From Pseudomonas marginalis (GTDB taxonomy: Bacteria > Pseudomonadota > Gammaproteobacteria > Pseudomonadales > Pseudomonadaceae), in contig NZ_FNSU01000003.1 of NCBI RefSeq assembly GCF_900105325.1, forward strand, positions 3,485,501-3,549,500: a stretch of 64,000 bases of DNA, written 5' to 3'. The position numbers and the translations under genes are program-made. The notes under the pieces are model-generated. The model did not search any database, was not told where the DNA came from, and was given only the letters and a program-made list of their open reading frames with translations. This document shows, piece after piece, positions 37,779 through 46,184 of this stretch. Numbering within the stretch: position 1 is the first letter of the stretch; each line of letters starts with the position of its first letter.

Positions 37779-37925
37779 TCACAGTGAAAAGAGTAGTCCC
37801 ATTTTCACGGCTGGCCTGTGTGGTCTTTTGCCGCGTGACAGCTTGCCTCAGTCTTCTTCTCGCAACTAATTGTTACAGCTTGATGCTAATCTGCCCCTTC
37901 CCTCCGGCCTTGACCTGAATTTCCG

Positions 37926-39164
37926 ATGCCCAGTGAACCCACGTTGCTGTTACGTCACCACCGCCCTTTCATTGCGTTCTGGCTGGCACGGATCTTCACC
38001 GCCAGCGGCTTCCAGATGCTTACCGTGGCCATTGGTTGGAACCTCTACCAACTCACCGGCAACGTGCTCGACCTGGGGCTGGTCGGTCTGGTGGAGTTCG
38101 TGCCGCGCGTGCTGTTCATGCTGCACACCGGGCATGTGGCCGACCGCTATGAGCGACGCAAAGTCGCGGCCATCTGCCAGACCGTGCAGGCGCTGATTGC
38201 CCTTTCCCTGGCCATCGGCGGCCTCACCGGCAACGTGACCCGCGAGATGATCTTTATCCTCGCCTTCCTGCTCGGCGCCGCGCGCTCGTTTGAAATGCCC
38301 ACCACCCAGGCCCTGCTGCCGAGCATCGTGCCCAGTGCGCTGTTCCCGCGTGCGGTGGCCTCGTCGCAGTCGGCCCAGCAACTGGCAACCATTGTCGCCC
38401 CGGCCCTCGGTGGTTTGCTATACGCCTTCGGCAGCGTCTGGGTGTATGGGCCCACGGTGGCGCTGTACCTCATTGCCTGTGTGCTGACCCTCAACCTGCC
38501 CGCCCGCCAGACCCCGCTCAACAAAGGCAAGGCCACCCTCGATTCACTGCTGGCCGGCATCCGCTTTATCCGCAGTCGCCCGGACATCCTCGGGGCGATT
38601 TCCCTCGACCTGTTCGCCGTGCTGCTGGGCGGCGCCACCGCGTTGCTGCCGGTGTTCGCCAAGGACATCCTGCTGACCGGCGCCTGGGGCCTGGGCCTGT
38701 TGCGCTCGGCGCCGGCGGTGGGCGCGTTGTTGATGTCGTTGTGGCTGGCGCGCTTTTCGGTAGATCGGCAGGTGGGCCGGGTGATGTTCACCGCCGTCGG
38801 CGTATTCGGCGTGGCAACCATCGCCTTCGGCCTGTCCACCTCGTTCTGGTTTTCCCTGGCGGTGCTGGTGGTGCTGGGCGCGGCGGACATGATCAGCATG
38901 GTGATCCGTGCGTCCTTCGTGCAGTTGGAGACGCCGGATGAAATGCGCGGGCGGGTCAGTGCGGTCAATGGTCTGTTTATCGGCGCGTCCAACCAATTGG
39001 GCGAGTTCGAATCGGGGATTACCGCCCATTGGTTCGGCACCGTGCCCGCCGTGGTCATGGGCGGGATCGGTACGCTGGTGGTGACCGGGGTGTGGATCAA
39101 ACTGTTCCCGACCCTGGCGAATCGGGATCGTATGCATGTGCCGGTGGAAGAGAAAAGCACTTAG
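37926..39164 (+). CDS. MFS exporter (EntS-like, MFS_3 group)
   Basis: A 412-residue major facilitator protein with about twelve hydrophobic segments. The loop between helices 2 and 3 reads GHVADRYERRK, the MFS motif A equivalent. The opening and the SVNGLFIGASNQLGEFESG-like segment near helix 10 (VSAVNGLFIGASNQLGEFES) resemble the EntS/MFS_3 group, which exports siderophores and drugs. The substrate is unknown; no siderophore genes are adjacent. It diverges from cioA and precedes the toxin-like gene by 78 bases on the same strand. The ribosome-binding site before ATG 37926 is weak. Confidence 0.85.
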   Translation: MPSEPTLLLRHHRPFIAFWLARIFTASGFQMLTVAIGWNLYQLTGNVLDLGLVGLVEFVPRVLFMLHTGHVADRYERRKVAAICQTVQALIALSLAIGGLTGNVTREMIFILAFLLGAARSFEMPTTQALLPSIVPSALFPRAVASSQSAQQLATIVAPALGGLLYAFGSVWVYGPTVALYLIACVLTLNLPARQTPLNKGKATLDSLLAGIRFIRSRPDILGAISLDLFAVLLGGATALLPVFAKDILLTGAWGLGLLRSAPAVGALLMSLWLARFSVDRQVGRVMFTAVGVFGVATIAFGLSTSFWFSLAVLVVLGAADMISMVIRASFVQLETPDEMRGRVSAVNGLFIGASNQLGEFESGITAHWFGTVPAVVMGGIGTLVVTGVWIKLFPTLANRDRMHVPVEEKST

Positions 39165-39242
39165 GCACGGATGCAGGCCGAAGATGGAACGCGTTCTTAA
39201 GTTGGGGTCACGTAAGGGTTACAACATTACTGGAATAATCCG

Positions 39243-41744
39243 GTGCTAACCAAATACCTTTCGACGGGCCCTCAGTTGATGAACAACGTGAATAATGCCA
39301 GCGTCCCCATCGGGATGACGACCCCCCACCTATTCCCGACTGCCTCCTGGAACACACCCAACGACAACTACATCCTGATGAACGCCAAGGATCGGTTCAC
39401 GACAAGCGTCGCAAAGGATCTGAACAGCGGATACATGAGTCCAGAGGTCAGCCAAATAGCCGATGCCGTGATGTGGCCGGGTAAAAAAAACAGCCCTCAA
39501 GTGCAAGTCAAGACCTTTGCCGTGGATGGCATCCAAGCCAGGGACATCATATTTATTCAGCGTGTTCCGGCTGTGCCTGACGAGCCGAATATCGTGCTAT
39601 TTGTTCCAGAAAAGGAAGGTCGTTCACTTCACTCATTCACAACCACCGAAGAAATGAACGCATGGGTGAAAACCCAGGCCAACGAGCCCAAGCGACTGGA
39701 GTCCTTCAGCCAGCATTTTGCGGGCGGTGAGTCATCCGAAAAAAAAACACGGGTTATCGATACACTGATTCGGTTCAGAAACAATGATATCAACGCCATC
39801 GTCGGCCCCTATGCCAATGAAGGCGACAATATCTTCGGGCGTCTGGATAAAGGCCCCACTGCGCCGCCCACTGCGGTCAATGGCTTGACGAATATTAAAG
39901 AGGAAAGCTCTTCACCGAGCGGACGACTGCTTTATTCCGGGCAGCGACCCGACGGAGAAACAGTCTTGTTTACCTATGACGCCTACGGAAACCTTCTGGG
40001 CCAAGACAAACAGCACAACTTCTATTTTGTGAAAGATGGCTTGAACAGTCACAAGCCACTGGTGCCAATCACATTCGGCGAGTTCAAGTACAAAGTCCAG
40101 AACGAAGCGGCTGAAAATGTCGGAGCAAACGATCTCCGGGGATTCTACGAGGAGTTTCTCAAACACCTTGAGCATCCCTCTGCAGGTATCGCGGATGCCT
40201 TGCAAGTATTCGGTGTGAATAAAACCACCGCAGACACCGTAGAGCGCTACCTGGACAACCCATTCAGTGCTCTGTTGGTTGACTTGAATACAAACAATCA
40301 GCTTGGCAAGGTATTCGGTCTCGACAAGTCGACGCTGGACGCAGAGCTCAAAAACGTCGGTGATTTCGCACAGGGATTCATCCCTGCCTATGGCCAAGCC
40401 AGAATGCTGTCTTCGCTGCTGGCCAAAGCGCTTCGAAATGAGGCGCTGTCTGTTCAGGAGACAAGGGACCTGGCAGATGGGCTTGCGTTGAAACCGAACA
40501 GCCCCGCGAGGAAAAACCTGCCCGAGTCTAAACCGTCACTCAAGTCGAACAGCCCCACGTCAGCAACGCCTGCGACCCAGCCAATAAAAGAACCCGTCAG
40601 CGCCGTACCCGGTCCGGGGCCCACTGCCGACGAAGTCAATCGTCTGCGCCCGTCACAGTGGCTCGATATCAGCAACCACGCCGTCGTGGAGGGAGAACAA
40701 CTGATCTCGGGGGCTCATGCCAACGTCAAAGGCATGTATCAAGTAAAAGGACGTGATGGTGCAGACAGGTGGTTTATCCGTTTGACCGATGCTGAAGACA
40801 TCAGCCGTATCTATGAGATCGACGGTAGGTTCAAACTCAGTGACGGGTATGCCCGCATTATTGATCCCGAGACGAGAAAGCCTGTGATGACGGTGCACTC
40901 CACCCAGGACGGCGCCTGGGAGCCGATCAACGGACCGGGAGGAATAAGGTGGCCATGGTGGTCAAGAGGTTCGGCGGAGCAAAGTTTTGACCCCGCCGCG
41001 TACGACTACCCTGCACAGGGAGAAGCATCAACGTCGAGGACAAACGAGAAAATCGACAAGCGAATGAAGCAGGACGCTGACACCTTCCATAAAAAGGCCA
41101 AGACCAAGGAGCGCCCCGCTCACTCGGATATCCCGGGCAATGCGTCAATGTCAGAGGTCGTCAATACCGTCTACCAGAAATCCCTCGGCATGATTATTGG
41201 CGAAGACCATTCCCAATCTGCCGGTCTGCGACTGCTGATCGATAATGCAGCCGAGTTTGAGAGAAACAATGTCTCCACACTGTACTCGGAAGGGTTCGAG
41301 CATTCGTTGCAGCCCGATCTGGACAGGTTTTTCGAAACCGGTGAATTTTCAGCCGCGCTAAGATCGAATTTGCGATTGATTGACCGCGCCCACAGTACAC
41401 ACGGGGCATACACCAATCGAGAGCTTCTGTTGACCATGCGAGCGCATGGTGTTCGAGTCAAAGCGATTGATGTGCCTTCAGTAGAACCGAAGTCCACACG
41501 TCTCAAAAACATGAACTACTACGCAACCAAACTGATCGAGCACGACCAAGCCGCGAACCCGCAGTCCAAATGGGTTGCAAGAGTCGGCAGCGACCATGTG
41601 TTCACCTATGACGGCGAACCTGCGATTCGAGGCATATCTCAGTTGACAGGCGCCACCGGGGTTAGTGTCGACGATGCAATCCCCGGCAAGGGCCCCTCGC
41701 TTATTCAATCCCGAGACAAGACAGAACTCTACATTGACCTGTAA
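39243..41744 (+). CDS. Putative toxin/effector with C-terminal Tiki/ChaN-like (PMT-C2-like) domain
   Basis: An 833-residue protein without signal peptide or membrane helices. The middle (about 235-300 and 490-590) contains YD-like and 'MYQVKGRDGADRWFIRL' segments typical of large Pseudomonas toxin-like proteins, separated by a Pro/Ser-rich linker (about 420-475). The C-terminal 190 residues carry IIGEDH (His656), YSEGFEH (about 683) and GSDH (about 785), spaced like the GE-x-H ... GxxH motifs of the Tiki/EreA/ChaN superfamily, which includes domain C2 of Pasteurella multocida toxin. GTG 39243 is assumed; ATG 39279 is an alternative. Base composition is lower in G+C and codon use differs from neighbours. 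No immunity-like gene is adjacent. Function is inferred. Confidence 0.6.
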   Translation: MLTKYLSTGPQLMNNVNNASVPIGMTTPHLFPTASWNTPNDNYILMNAKDRFTTSVAKDLNSGYMSPEVSQIADAVMWPGKKNSPQVQVKTFAVDGIQARDIIFIQRVPAVPDEPNIVLFVPEKEGRSLHSFTTTEEMNAWVKTQANEPKRLESFSQHFAGGESSEKKTRVIDTLIRFRNNDINAIVGPYANEGDNIFGRLDKGPTAPPTAVNGLTNIKEESSSPSGRLLYSGQRPDGETVLFTYDAYGNLLGQDKQHNFYFVKDGLNSHKPLVPITFGEFKYKVQNEAAENVGANDLRGFYEEFLKHLEHPSAGIADALQVFGVNKTTADTVERYLDNPFSALLVDLNTNNQLGKVFGLDKSTLDAELKNVGDFAQGFIPAYGQARMLSSLLAKALRNEALSVQETRDLADGLALKPNSPARKNLPESKPSLKSNSPTSATPATQPIKEPVSAVPGPGPTADEVNRLRPSQWLDISNHAVVEGEQLISGAHANVKGMYQVKGRDGADRWFIRLTDAEDISRIYEIDGRFKLSDGYARIIDPETRKPVMTVHSTQDGAWEPINGPGGIRWPWWSRGSAEQSFDPAAYDYPAQGEASTSRTNEKIDKRMKQDADTFHKKAKTKERPAHSDIPGNASMSEVVNTVYQKSLGMIIGEDHSQSAGLRLLIDNAAEFERNNVSTLYSEGFEHSLQPDLDRFFETGEFSAALRSNLRLIDRAHSTHGAYTNRELLLTMRAHGVRVKAIDVPSVEPKSTRLKNMNYYATKLIEHDQAANPQSKWVARVGSDHVFTYDGEPAIRGISQLTGATGVSVDDAIPGKGPSLIQSRDKTELYIDL

Positions 41745-41750
41745 ACCGTT

Positions 41751-41778
41751 GGATAAGGTGCTCTAGAGCACCTTATCC
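41751..41778. repeat. Perfect 28-bp palindrome at convergent gene ends
   Basis: Half-site GGATAAGGTGCTCT is followed directly by its exact complement. It starts seven bases after the toxin-like gene's stop and contains the last four codons and the stop of paoC. It may act as a two-way terminator or as a protein-binding site. Confidence 0.75.
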
Positions 41779-43946
41779 AGGGTGATCGGAAACTCTCGCA
41801 CCCGCTTGCCGGTGGCATGGTAGACCGCATTCGCCACCGCCGCCGCCACCCCGACAATGCCGATCTCTCCCACGCCCTTGGACCCAAGGGCGTTGACGAT
41901 CTCGTCATGTTCCTCGACAAACACTACGTCAATCTCGCCGATATCGGCATTTACCGGGATGTGGTACTCGGCCAGGCTGTGGTTCATGTAGCGACCCAAC
42001 TGATGGTCGATCTGGGTCTCCTCATGCAGGGCCATGCCAATGCCCCACACCACCCCGCCGAGGATCTGGCTGCGGGCCATCTTCGGGTTGACCACCCGCC
42101 CGGCCGCAATGGCGCTGACCACGCGGCTGACCTTGATCGTGCCCAAGTCTTCATCCACCCGCACTTCGACGAACACCGCCGAATGGGTCGCGGTGGCGTA
42201 GCCCTCGCGCTTTTTGTCCGGCTCGCTGTCGACCTGGACTTCCACGCTCTCGTCACCGCTGTCCTTGACCAGCTGTGCCAACGACACGCTCACGTCGCCG
42301 GTGTGCAGTTGGCCGTCTTCAAAACGCACGGACTCGGCATCCTTGAACACCGGGTAAGTCTGCCGGGCGATGGTCAGCAGCCTGGCGCTCAACGCTTCGC
42401 AGGCTTGCTGCACGGCGGTGCCGACGGACGACACAGTGAACGAGCCGCCTTGCAGCGGCGCGGTGGGCAATGAAGAGTCGCCGAGCAGGAACACCACGTC
42501 CTCAACCGCCACGCCACTGGCCTGCGCCGCGATCTGGGTCATCACCGTGTAGGTGCCGGTGCCGATGTCCGTGGTCGCACTGCTGACGGTCAGCTTGCCC
42601 TCGGCGTCGATGCGCGCCTTGGCGCTGGCCTTCATCTGCATGGCCTCCCACACGCCACCGGCCATGCCCCAGCCGATCAACTGGCAGCCGTCGCGCATGC
42701 TGCGCGGTTCCGGGTTGCGCTGGCTCCAGCCGAAGCGCTCGGCACCTTCGCTGTAACACTCGCGCAGGGCCTTGCTCGACCAGGGTTTGTCTTCGTTCTG
42801 GTTGCGCTCGGCGTAGTTGACCAGCCGCAGTTGCACCGGGTCCATGCCCAAGGCGCTGGCCAATTCGTCCATGGCGCACTCCACGCCGATCACGCCCAAG
42901 GCAGCGCCGGGCGCGCGCATGTCCAGGGGCGTGAATACATCCAGCGGCACCAGTTTGTAGGTCAGTTGCACGTTGTCGCAGTGATAGAGCATGCCGCCCC
43001 ACTCCACCACGTGCTCGCTGAAGTCTTCGAAGCGCGAGGTCTGGCCAATCGCCGTATGCCCCAATGCCAGCAGGCGACCATTGGCGGCGGCGCCCATCTG
43101 CAAACGCTGCAAGGTGCGCGGGCGGTAGCCGAAGGTGAACATCTGCTGGCGGGTCAGGGTGACGCGCACCGAGCGCTTGAGCGCCAGGGACGCCATCACC
43201 GCCAGCGGCAATTGATACTGCGGGCGCAAGCCCGAGCCGAACGCGCCGCCGACGAATGCGGCGAAGATCCGCACCTGGCTTTTATCCAGGCCGAACACGT
43301 CTTGCACATAGGCCTGGCAGTTCTGCGGGCCCTGGGTCTTGTCATGAATATGCAAGGTGCCGTCCGGCTGATACAGCACGGTGCTGGCGTGGGGTTCCAT
43401 GGGGTTGTGGTGTTCGATGGGGGTGCTGTAGTGCAGGTCGAGGCTGACGGCGGCAGCGGCCCACTCGGCCTGGAAATTGCCACGCGGCTTGGGCGGCGCC
43501 TGCGGTGAAGCATGGGCCTGTTCCTGCTGGGCGAGCAGGTCGGTCTCGAAGTCTTCCCGTGCGTAGTCGATCGCTACCAGCGAGCCGGCATGTCGCGCCA
43601 GTTCAAGGTTGTCGGCGATCACCAGGGCCAGGGGCTGGCCGCTGTACAGCACACGGTCGTTATACAGCGGGCGAAACGGTGAGCCGTCCGCCGCATCGTC
43701 ATCCTGGAAGGCATCGTCGTAACGGGCGATTGTCGGCCGGTTGAGGTGATGGATAACCGCCACCACGCCCGGCAGGGCCAGTGCCCTGGACGCATCGATC
43801 GCCAGCACACGGCCCTTGGCGATGGTGCTGGACACCACACTGCCGTGGAGCAGGCCGTCCTCGGGAAACTCACCGGCATAACGCGCCTGGCCGGTGACCT
43901 TGAGCAGACCGTCGACACGGTCCAGGGGTTTGCCAATAGCGGTCAT
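41763..43946 (-). CDS. paoC: Aldehyde oxidoreductase, molybdenum-binding subunit (PaoC type)
   Basis: A 727-residue xanthine-oxidase-family large subunit that binds the molybdenum cofactor and oxidises aldehydes. The substrate pocket region MRAPGAALGVIGVECAMDEL (about 385) and the C-terminal catalytic Glu in KGVGEIGIVG (about 695) are present. GAFGSGLRPQYQLP contains the cofactor-contacting Gly motif. Best match is the PaoC/YagR group by partner genes and length (E. coli PaoC 732). It overlaps the paoB stop by four bases. No XdhC-like chaperone (PaoD) is next to it. Confidence 0.92.
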   Translation of the reverse strand: MTAIGKPLDRVDGLLKVTGQARYAGEFPEDGLLHGSVVSSTIAKGRVLAIDASRALALPGVVAVIHHLNRPTIARYDDAFQDDDAADGSPFRPLYNDRVLYSGQPLALVIADNLELARHAGSLVAIDYAREDFETDLLAQQEQAHASPQAPPKPRGNFQAEWAAAAVSLDLHYSTPIEHHNPMEPHASTVLYQPDGTLHIHDKTQGPQNCQAYVQDVFGLDKSQVRIFAAFVGGAFGSGLRPQYQLPLAVMASLALKRSVRVTLTRQQMFTFGYRPRTLQRLQMGAAANGRLLALGHTAIGQTSRFEDFSEHVVEWGGMLYHCDNVQLTYKLVPLDVFTPLDMRAPGAALGVIGVECAMDELASALGMDPVQLRLVNYAERNQNEDKPWSSKALRECYSEGAERFGWSQRNPEPRSMRDGCQLIGWGMAGGVWEAMQMKASAKARIDAEGKLTVSSATTDIGTGTYTVMTQIAAQASGVAVEDVVFLLGDSSLPTAPLQGGSFTVSSVGTAVQQACEALSARLLTIARQTYPVFKDAESVRFEDGQLHTGDVSVSLAQLVKDSGDESVEVQVDSEPDKKREGYATATHSAVFVEVRVDEDLGTIKVSRVVSAIAAGRVVNPKMARSQILGGVVWGIGMALHEETQIDHQLGRYMNHSLAEYHIPVNADIGEIDVVFVEEHDEIVNALGSKGVGEIGIVGVAAAVANAVYHATGKRVREFPITLDKVL

Positions 43947-44932
43947 GGGCGATCTCCTGCGACGGCGGCGTCGCTCAGGGCACGGATGATTGCGCGGCGC
44001 GCCAGCTTGATCTTGAAGCCGTTGTGTTCCAGCGGCTCGGCATCTTGCAGCATCGCGTCGGCGGCATTGCTGAAGGTTTCGCGGCTGACCACTTGGCCGA
44101 TCAACGAGGCTTCCACCGCACGGTCACGCCAGGGTTTATGGGCCACGCCGCCGAGGGCCAGGCGCGCGTCGACGATTCGATCGCCGTCCAACTCGAGAGC
44201 GGCGGCCACCGAAACCAAGGCAAACGCGTAAGACGCGCGGTCGCGGATTTTCAGGTAATGGCTGTGACGGGCCAGGTGGTCGGCGGGCAATTCGATGGCG
44301 GTGATCAGCTCATCGTCGGCCAGTTGGTTGTCGCGTTGCGGCGCATCACCGGGCAGGCGGTGGAAGTCGGCAAACTCGATAATCCGCGCGCCGCCTCGGC
44401 CTTCGACATGCACCCGCGCCTCCAGCGCCGCCAGGGCCACGCACATGTCCGAAGGGTGAGTGGCCACGCACTGTTCGCTGGCGCCAAGGATCGCATGGAT
44501 ACGGTTCAACCCAGTGCGCGCCGGGCAGCCGCTGCCGGGCTCACGCTTGTTGCAGGGCACGGTAGCGTCATAGAAGTAGTAGCAACGGGTGCGCTGCAAC
44601 AGGTTGCCGCCGGTACTGGCCATATTGCGCAGTTGCGGCGAAGCACCGGCAAGGATCGCCTGGGACAGCAACGGGTAACGCTGTTCGATCAGCGGGTGCC
44701 AGGCCAGGTCGGCATTGCTCACCAGCGCGCCGATGCGCAGGCCACCCTCGGCGGTTTGTTCAATCTCATTGAGCGGCAGGCCGGTGATATCGATCAGGTG
44801 CTCGGGGCGGCTGATGTTTTCTTTCATCAAGTCCAGCAGGTTGGTGCCGCCGGCAATAAAGCGCGACGCGGCGCTGCTCAGGTGCACGGCTGCGTGGACA
44901 TCCGCCGGTTTGCTGTACTGGAAGGGATTCAT
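43943..44932 (-). CDS. paoB: Aldehyde oxidoreductase, FAD-binding subunit with extra Fe-S cluster (PaoB type)
   Basis: A 329-residue FAD subunit of the CoxM/XdhB family. FIAGGTNLLDLMK near residue 25 is the FAD pyrophosphate motif. The insert CYYFYDATVPCNKREPGSGC (about 118-137) provides cysteines for the additional [4Fe-4S] cluster that is diagnostic of PaoB. A C-terminal CO dehydrogenase flavoprotein domain covers about 220-320. Start and stop overlap both neighbours by four bases, so the three genes form one translationally coupled operon. Confidence 0.93.
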   Translation of the reverse strand: MNPFQYSKPADVHAAVHLSSAASRFIAGGTNLLDLMKENISRPEHLIDITGLPLNEIEQTAEGGLRIGALVSNADLAWHPLIEQRYPLLSQAILAGASPQLRNMASTGGNLLQRTRCYYFYDATVPCNKREPGSGCPARTGLNRIHAILGASEQCVATHPSDMCVALAALEARVHVEGRGGARIIEFADFHRLPGDAPQRDNQLADDELITAIELPADHLARHSHYLKIRDRASYAFALVSVAAALELDGDRIVDARLALGGVAHKPWRDRAVEASLIGQVVSRETFSNAADAMLQDAEPLEHNGFKIKLARRAIIRALSDAAVAGDRP

Positions 44933-45453
44933 TGCTCACCTCCCTGGGCGCGGCACGCCGGCAAAGCCTCTTCGATGGCATCGCGGATATTGCTGTAGGC
45001 GCCGCAGCGGCACAGGTTGCCGCTCATCAGCTCCTGGATCTGTGCACTGTCGTGGGCACGGCCTTCATTGACCAGGCCGACGGCGGAGCAAATCTGCCCG
45101 GGCGTGCAGTAGCCGCACTGGAAGGCGTCGTGCTTGATGAAGGCTTGCTGCATCGGGTGCAGTTGGTCGCCGTCGGCCAGGCCTTCGATGGTGGTCAGCT
45201 CGGCACCGTCGCACATCACCGCCAGGGTCAGGCAGGCGTTGATGCGTTTGCCGTCGCGCAATACTGTGCACGCACCGCATTGGCCGTGGTCGCAGCCTTT
45301 TTTGCTGCCGACCAGGTCCAGTTGCTCGCGCAGCAGGTCCAGCAACGTGGTCCAGGGCAATACATCGAGTTGGCGGTCCTGACCATTGAGGGTCAAGCGT
45401 ATGGAGTGGGCGACGAACGGTTGGGCCGCCGCGCCATTGGGGATCGCGCTCAT
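44929..45453 (-). CDS. paoA: Aldehyde oxidoreductase, [2Fe-2S] subunit (PaoA type), without Tat signal
   Basis: A 174-residue subunit with two [2Fe-2S] clusters: the plant-type ferredoxin motif GCDHGQCGACTV and a later Cys, and the helical-domain motifs CGYCTPGQ and CRCG. E. coli PaoA carries a twin-arginine signal of about 50 residues that takes the whole PaoABC complex to the periplasm; here the N-terminus is only MSAIPNGAAAQPFVAHSIRL, with no RR motif, so the enzyme should stay in the cytoplasm. ATG 45453 has GAGG five bases upstream; a GTG at 45459 is less likely. First gene of the operon. Confidence 0.92.
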   Translation of the reverse strand: MSAIPNGAAAQPFVAHSIRLTLNGQDRQLDVLPWTTLLDLLREQLDLVGSKKGCDHGQCGACTVLRDGKRINACLTLAVMCDGAELTTIEGLADGDQLHPMQQAFIKHDAFQCGYCTPGQICSAVGLVNEGRAHDSAQIQELMSGNLCRCGAYSNIRDAIEEALPACRAQGGEQ

Positions 45454-45549
45454 AAACACCTCACGGGTTGGTGTACATCCGCGGCGTTCAGGAAAGTCGC
45501 CGTCTCAGGGGTACGACTTCCCGGTTTTTTGAGCGTTCAAGGTGATTGA

Positions 45550-45996
45550 TCAGCGGATATTGAGCAGGGTCTTCAAGGTATTCCGCGGGCCGTTGATCGA
45601 CGAGTTGCTGTATTCGAACCAGCCTTGGGCCTGGACATTCAGGTCAAATACATAGATGTAGCCCATCAGCGTGCCCGTCCCGCTGCAGGCTTCGCTGATG
45701 CTGCCGACCTGGCACACGGGCGTACGTTGCCCGTTCAGTTCGGCACCATTGAAGCGACCCACCGGGTTGTTACCCAGGCCGACTTCCATCACCGACACTT
45801 GGGTGGGCCCACGGTGCGTGCACATCTGGGTGCTTTGCGCGCGCTCCGGGATGGTTTCCGTGCAGCGCGCCGATTCGACCTTGAACACGCGCACCTCGCT
45901 CAAGGGCGGTGCAGTCGCGCCCCACACCGGTGCCGCACCCAACCACAGGCCGAGACAAGGGATCAGGGCTAGACTCCACGCGTTGGCTTTTTTCAT
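45550..45996 (-). CDS. Small exported protein, possibly DUF4879
   Basis: A 148-residue protein with a signal peptide (MKKANAWSLALIPCLGLWLG..., cleaved near VWGA). The mature domain of about 120 residues is beta-rich with four cysteines, likely paired in the periplasm or outside. The stretch PPLSEVRVFKVESA and the pattern GLGNNPVGRF recall the DUF4879/YolA group, but I am not certain. ATG 45996 is chosen for the signal peptide. It is encoded upstream of paoABC on the same strand but 96 bases away, with no proof of cotranscription. Confidence 0.7.
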   Translation of the reverse strand: MKKANAWSLALIPCLGLWLGAAPVWGATAPPLSEVRVFKVESARCTETIPERAQSTQMCTHRGPTQVSVMEVGLGNNPVGRFNGAELNGQRTPVCQVGSISEACSGTGTLMGYIYVFDLNVQAQGWFEYSNSSINGPRNTLKTLLNIR

Positions 45997-46131
45997 GCTG
46001 TCGATGACCTGCTGTTGAACGTCGCCGCAGTATGCCTCAAGGCCATGCGCCACACAGCCTCGGCTGCTGGTATGATGCGCCGCTTTTTCCGATCCTCTCT
46101 GGAACCACAGGCGCTTGGCGCAGTTTGTGCT

Positions 46132-46147
46132 TTGACTTAGAGGTCAA
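46132..46147. promoter_or_regulatory. Palindromic candidate operator before the purine permease gene
   Basis: TTGAC-TTAGAG-GTCAA, 37 bases before the start codon. Five-base half-sites are exact complements. The binding protein is unknown. Confidence 0.35.
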
Positions 46148-46184
46148 CAAATAACGACGCAACATAGCGTCACAGGGAGCAGGC

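Noticed and set aside
46054..46184. A purine riboswitch before the NCS2 permease gene
   Set aside because: The leader lacks the conserved loop sequences and three-way junction of purine riboswitches; only a 16-bp palindrome is seen.
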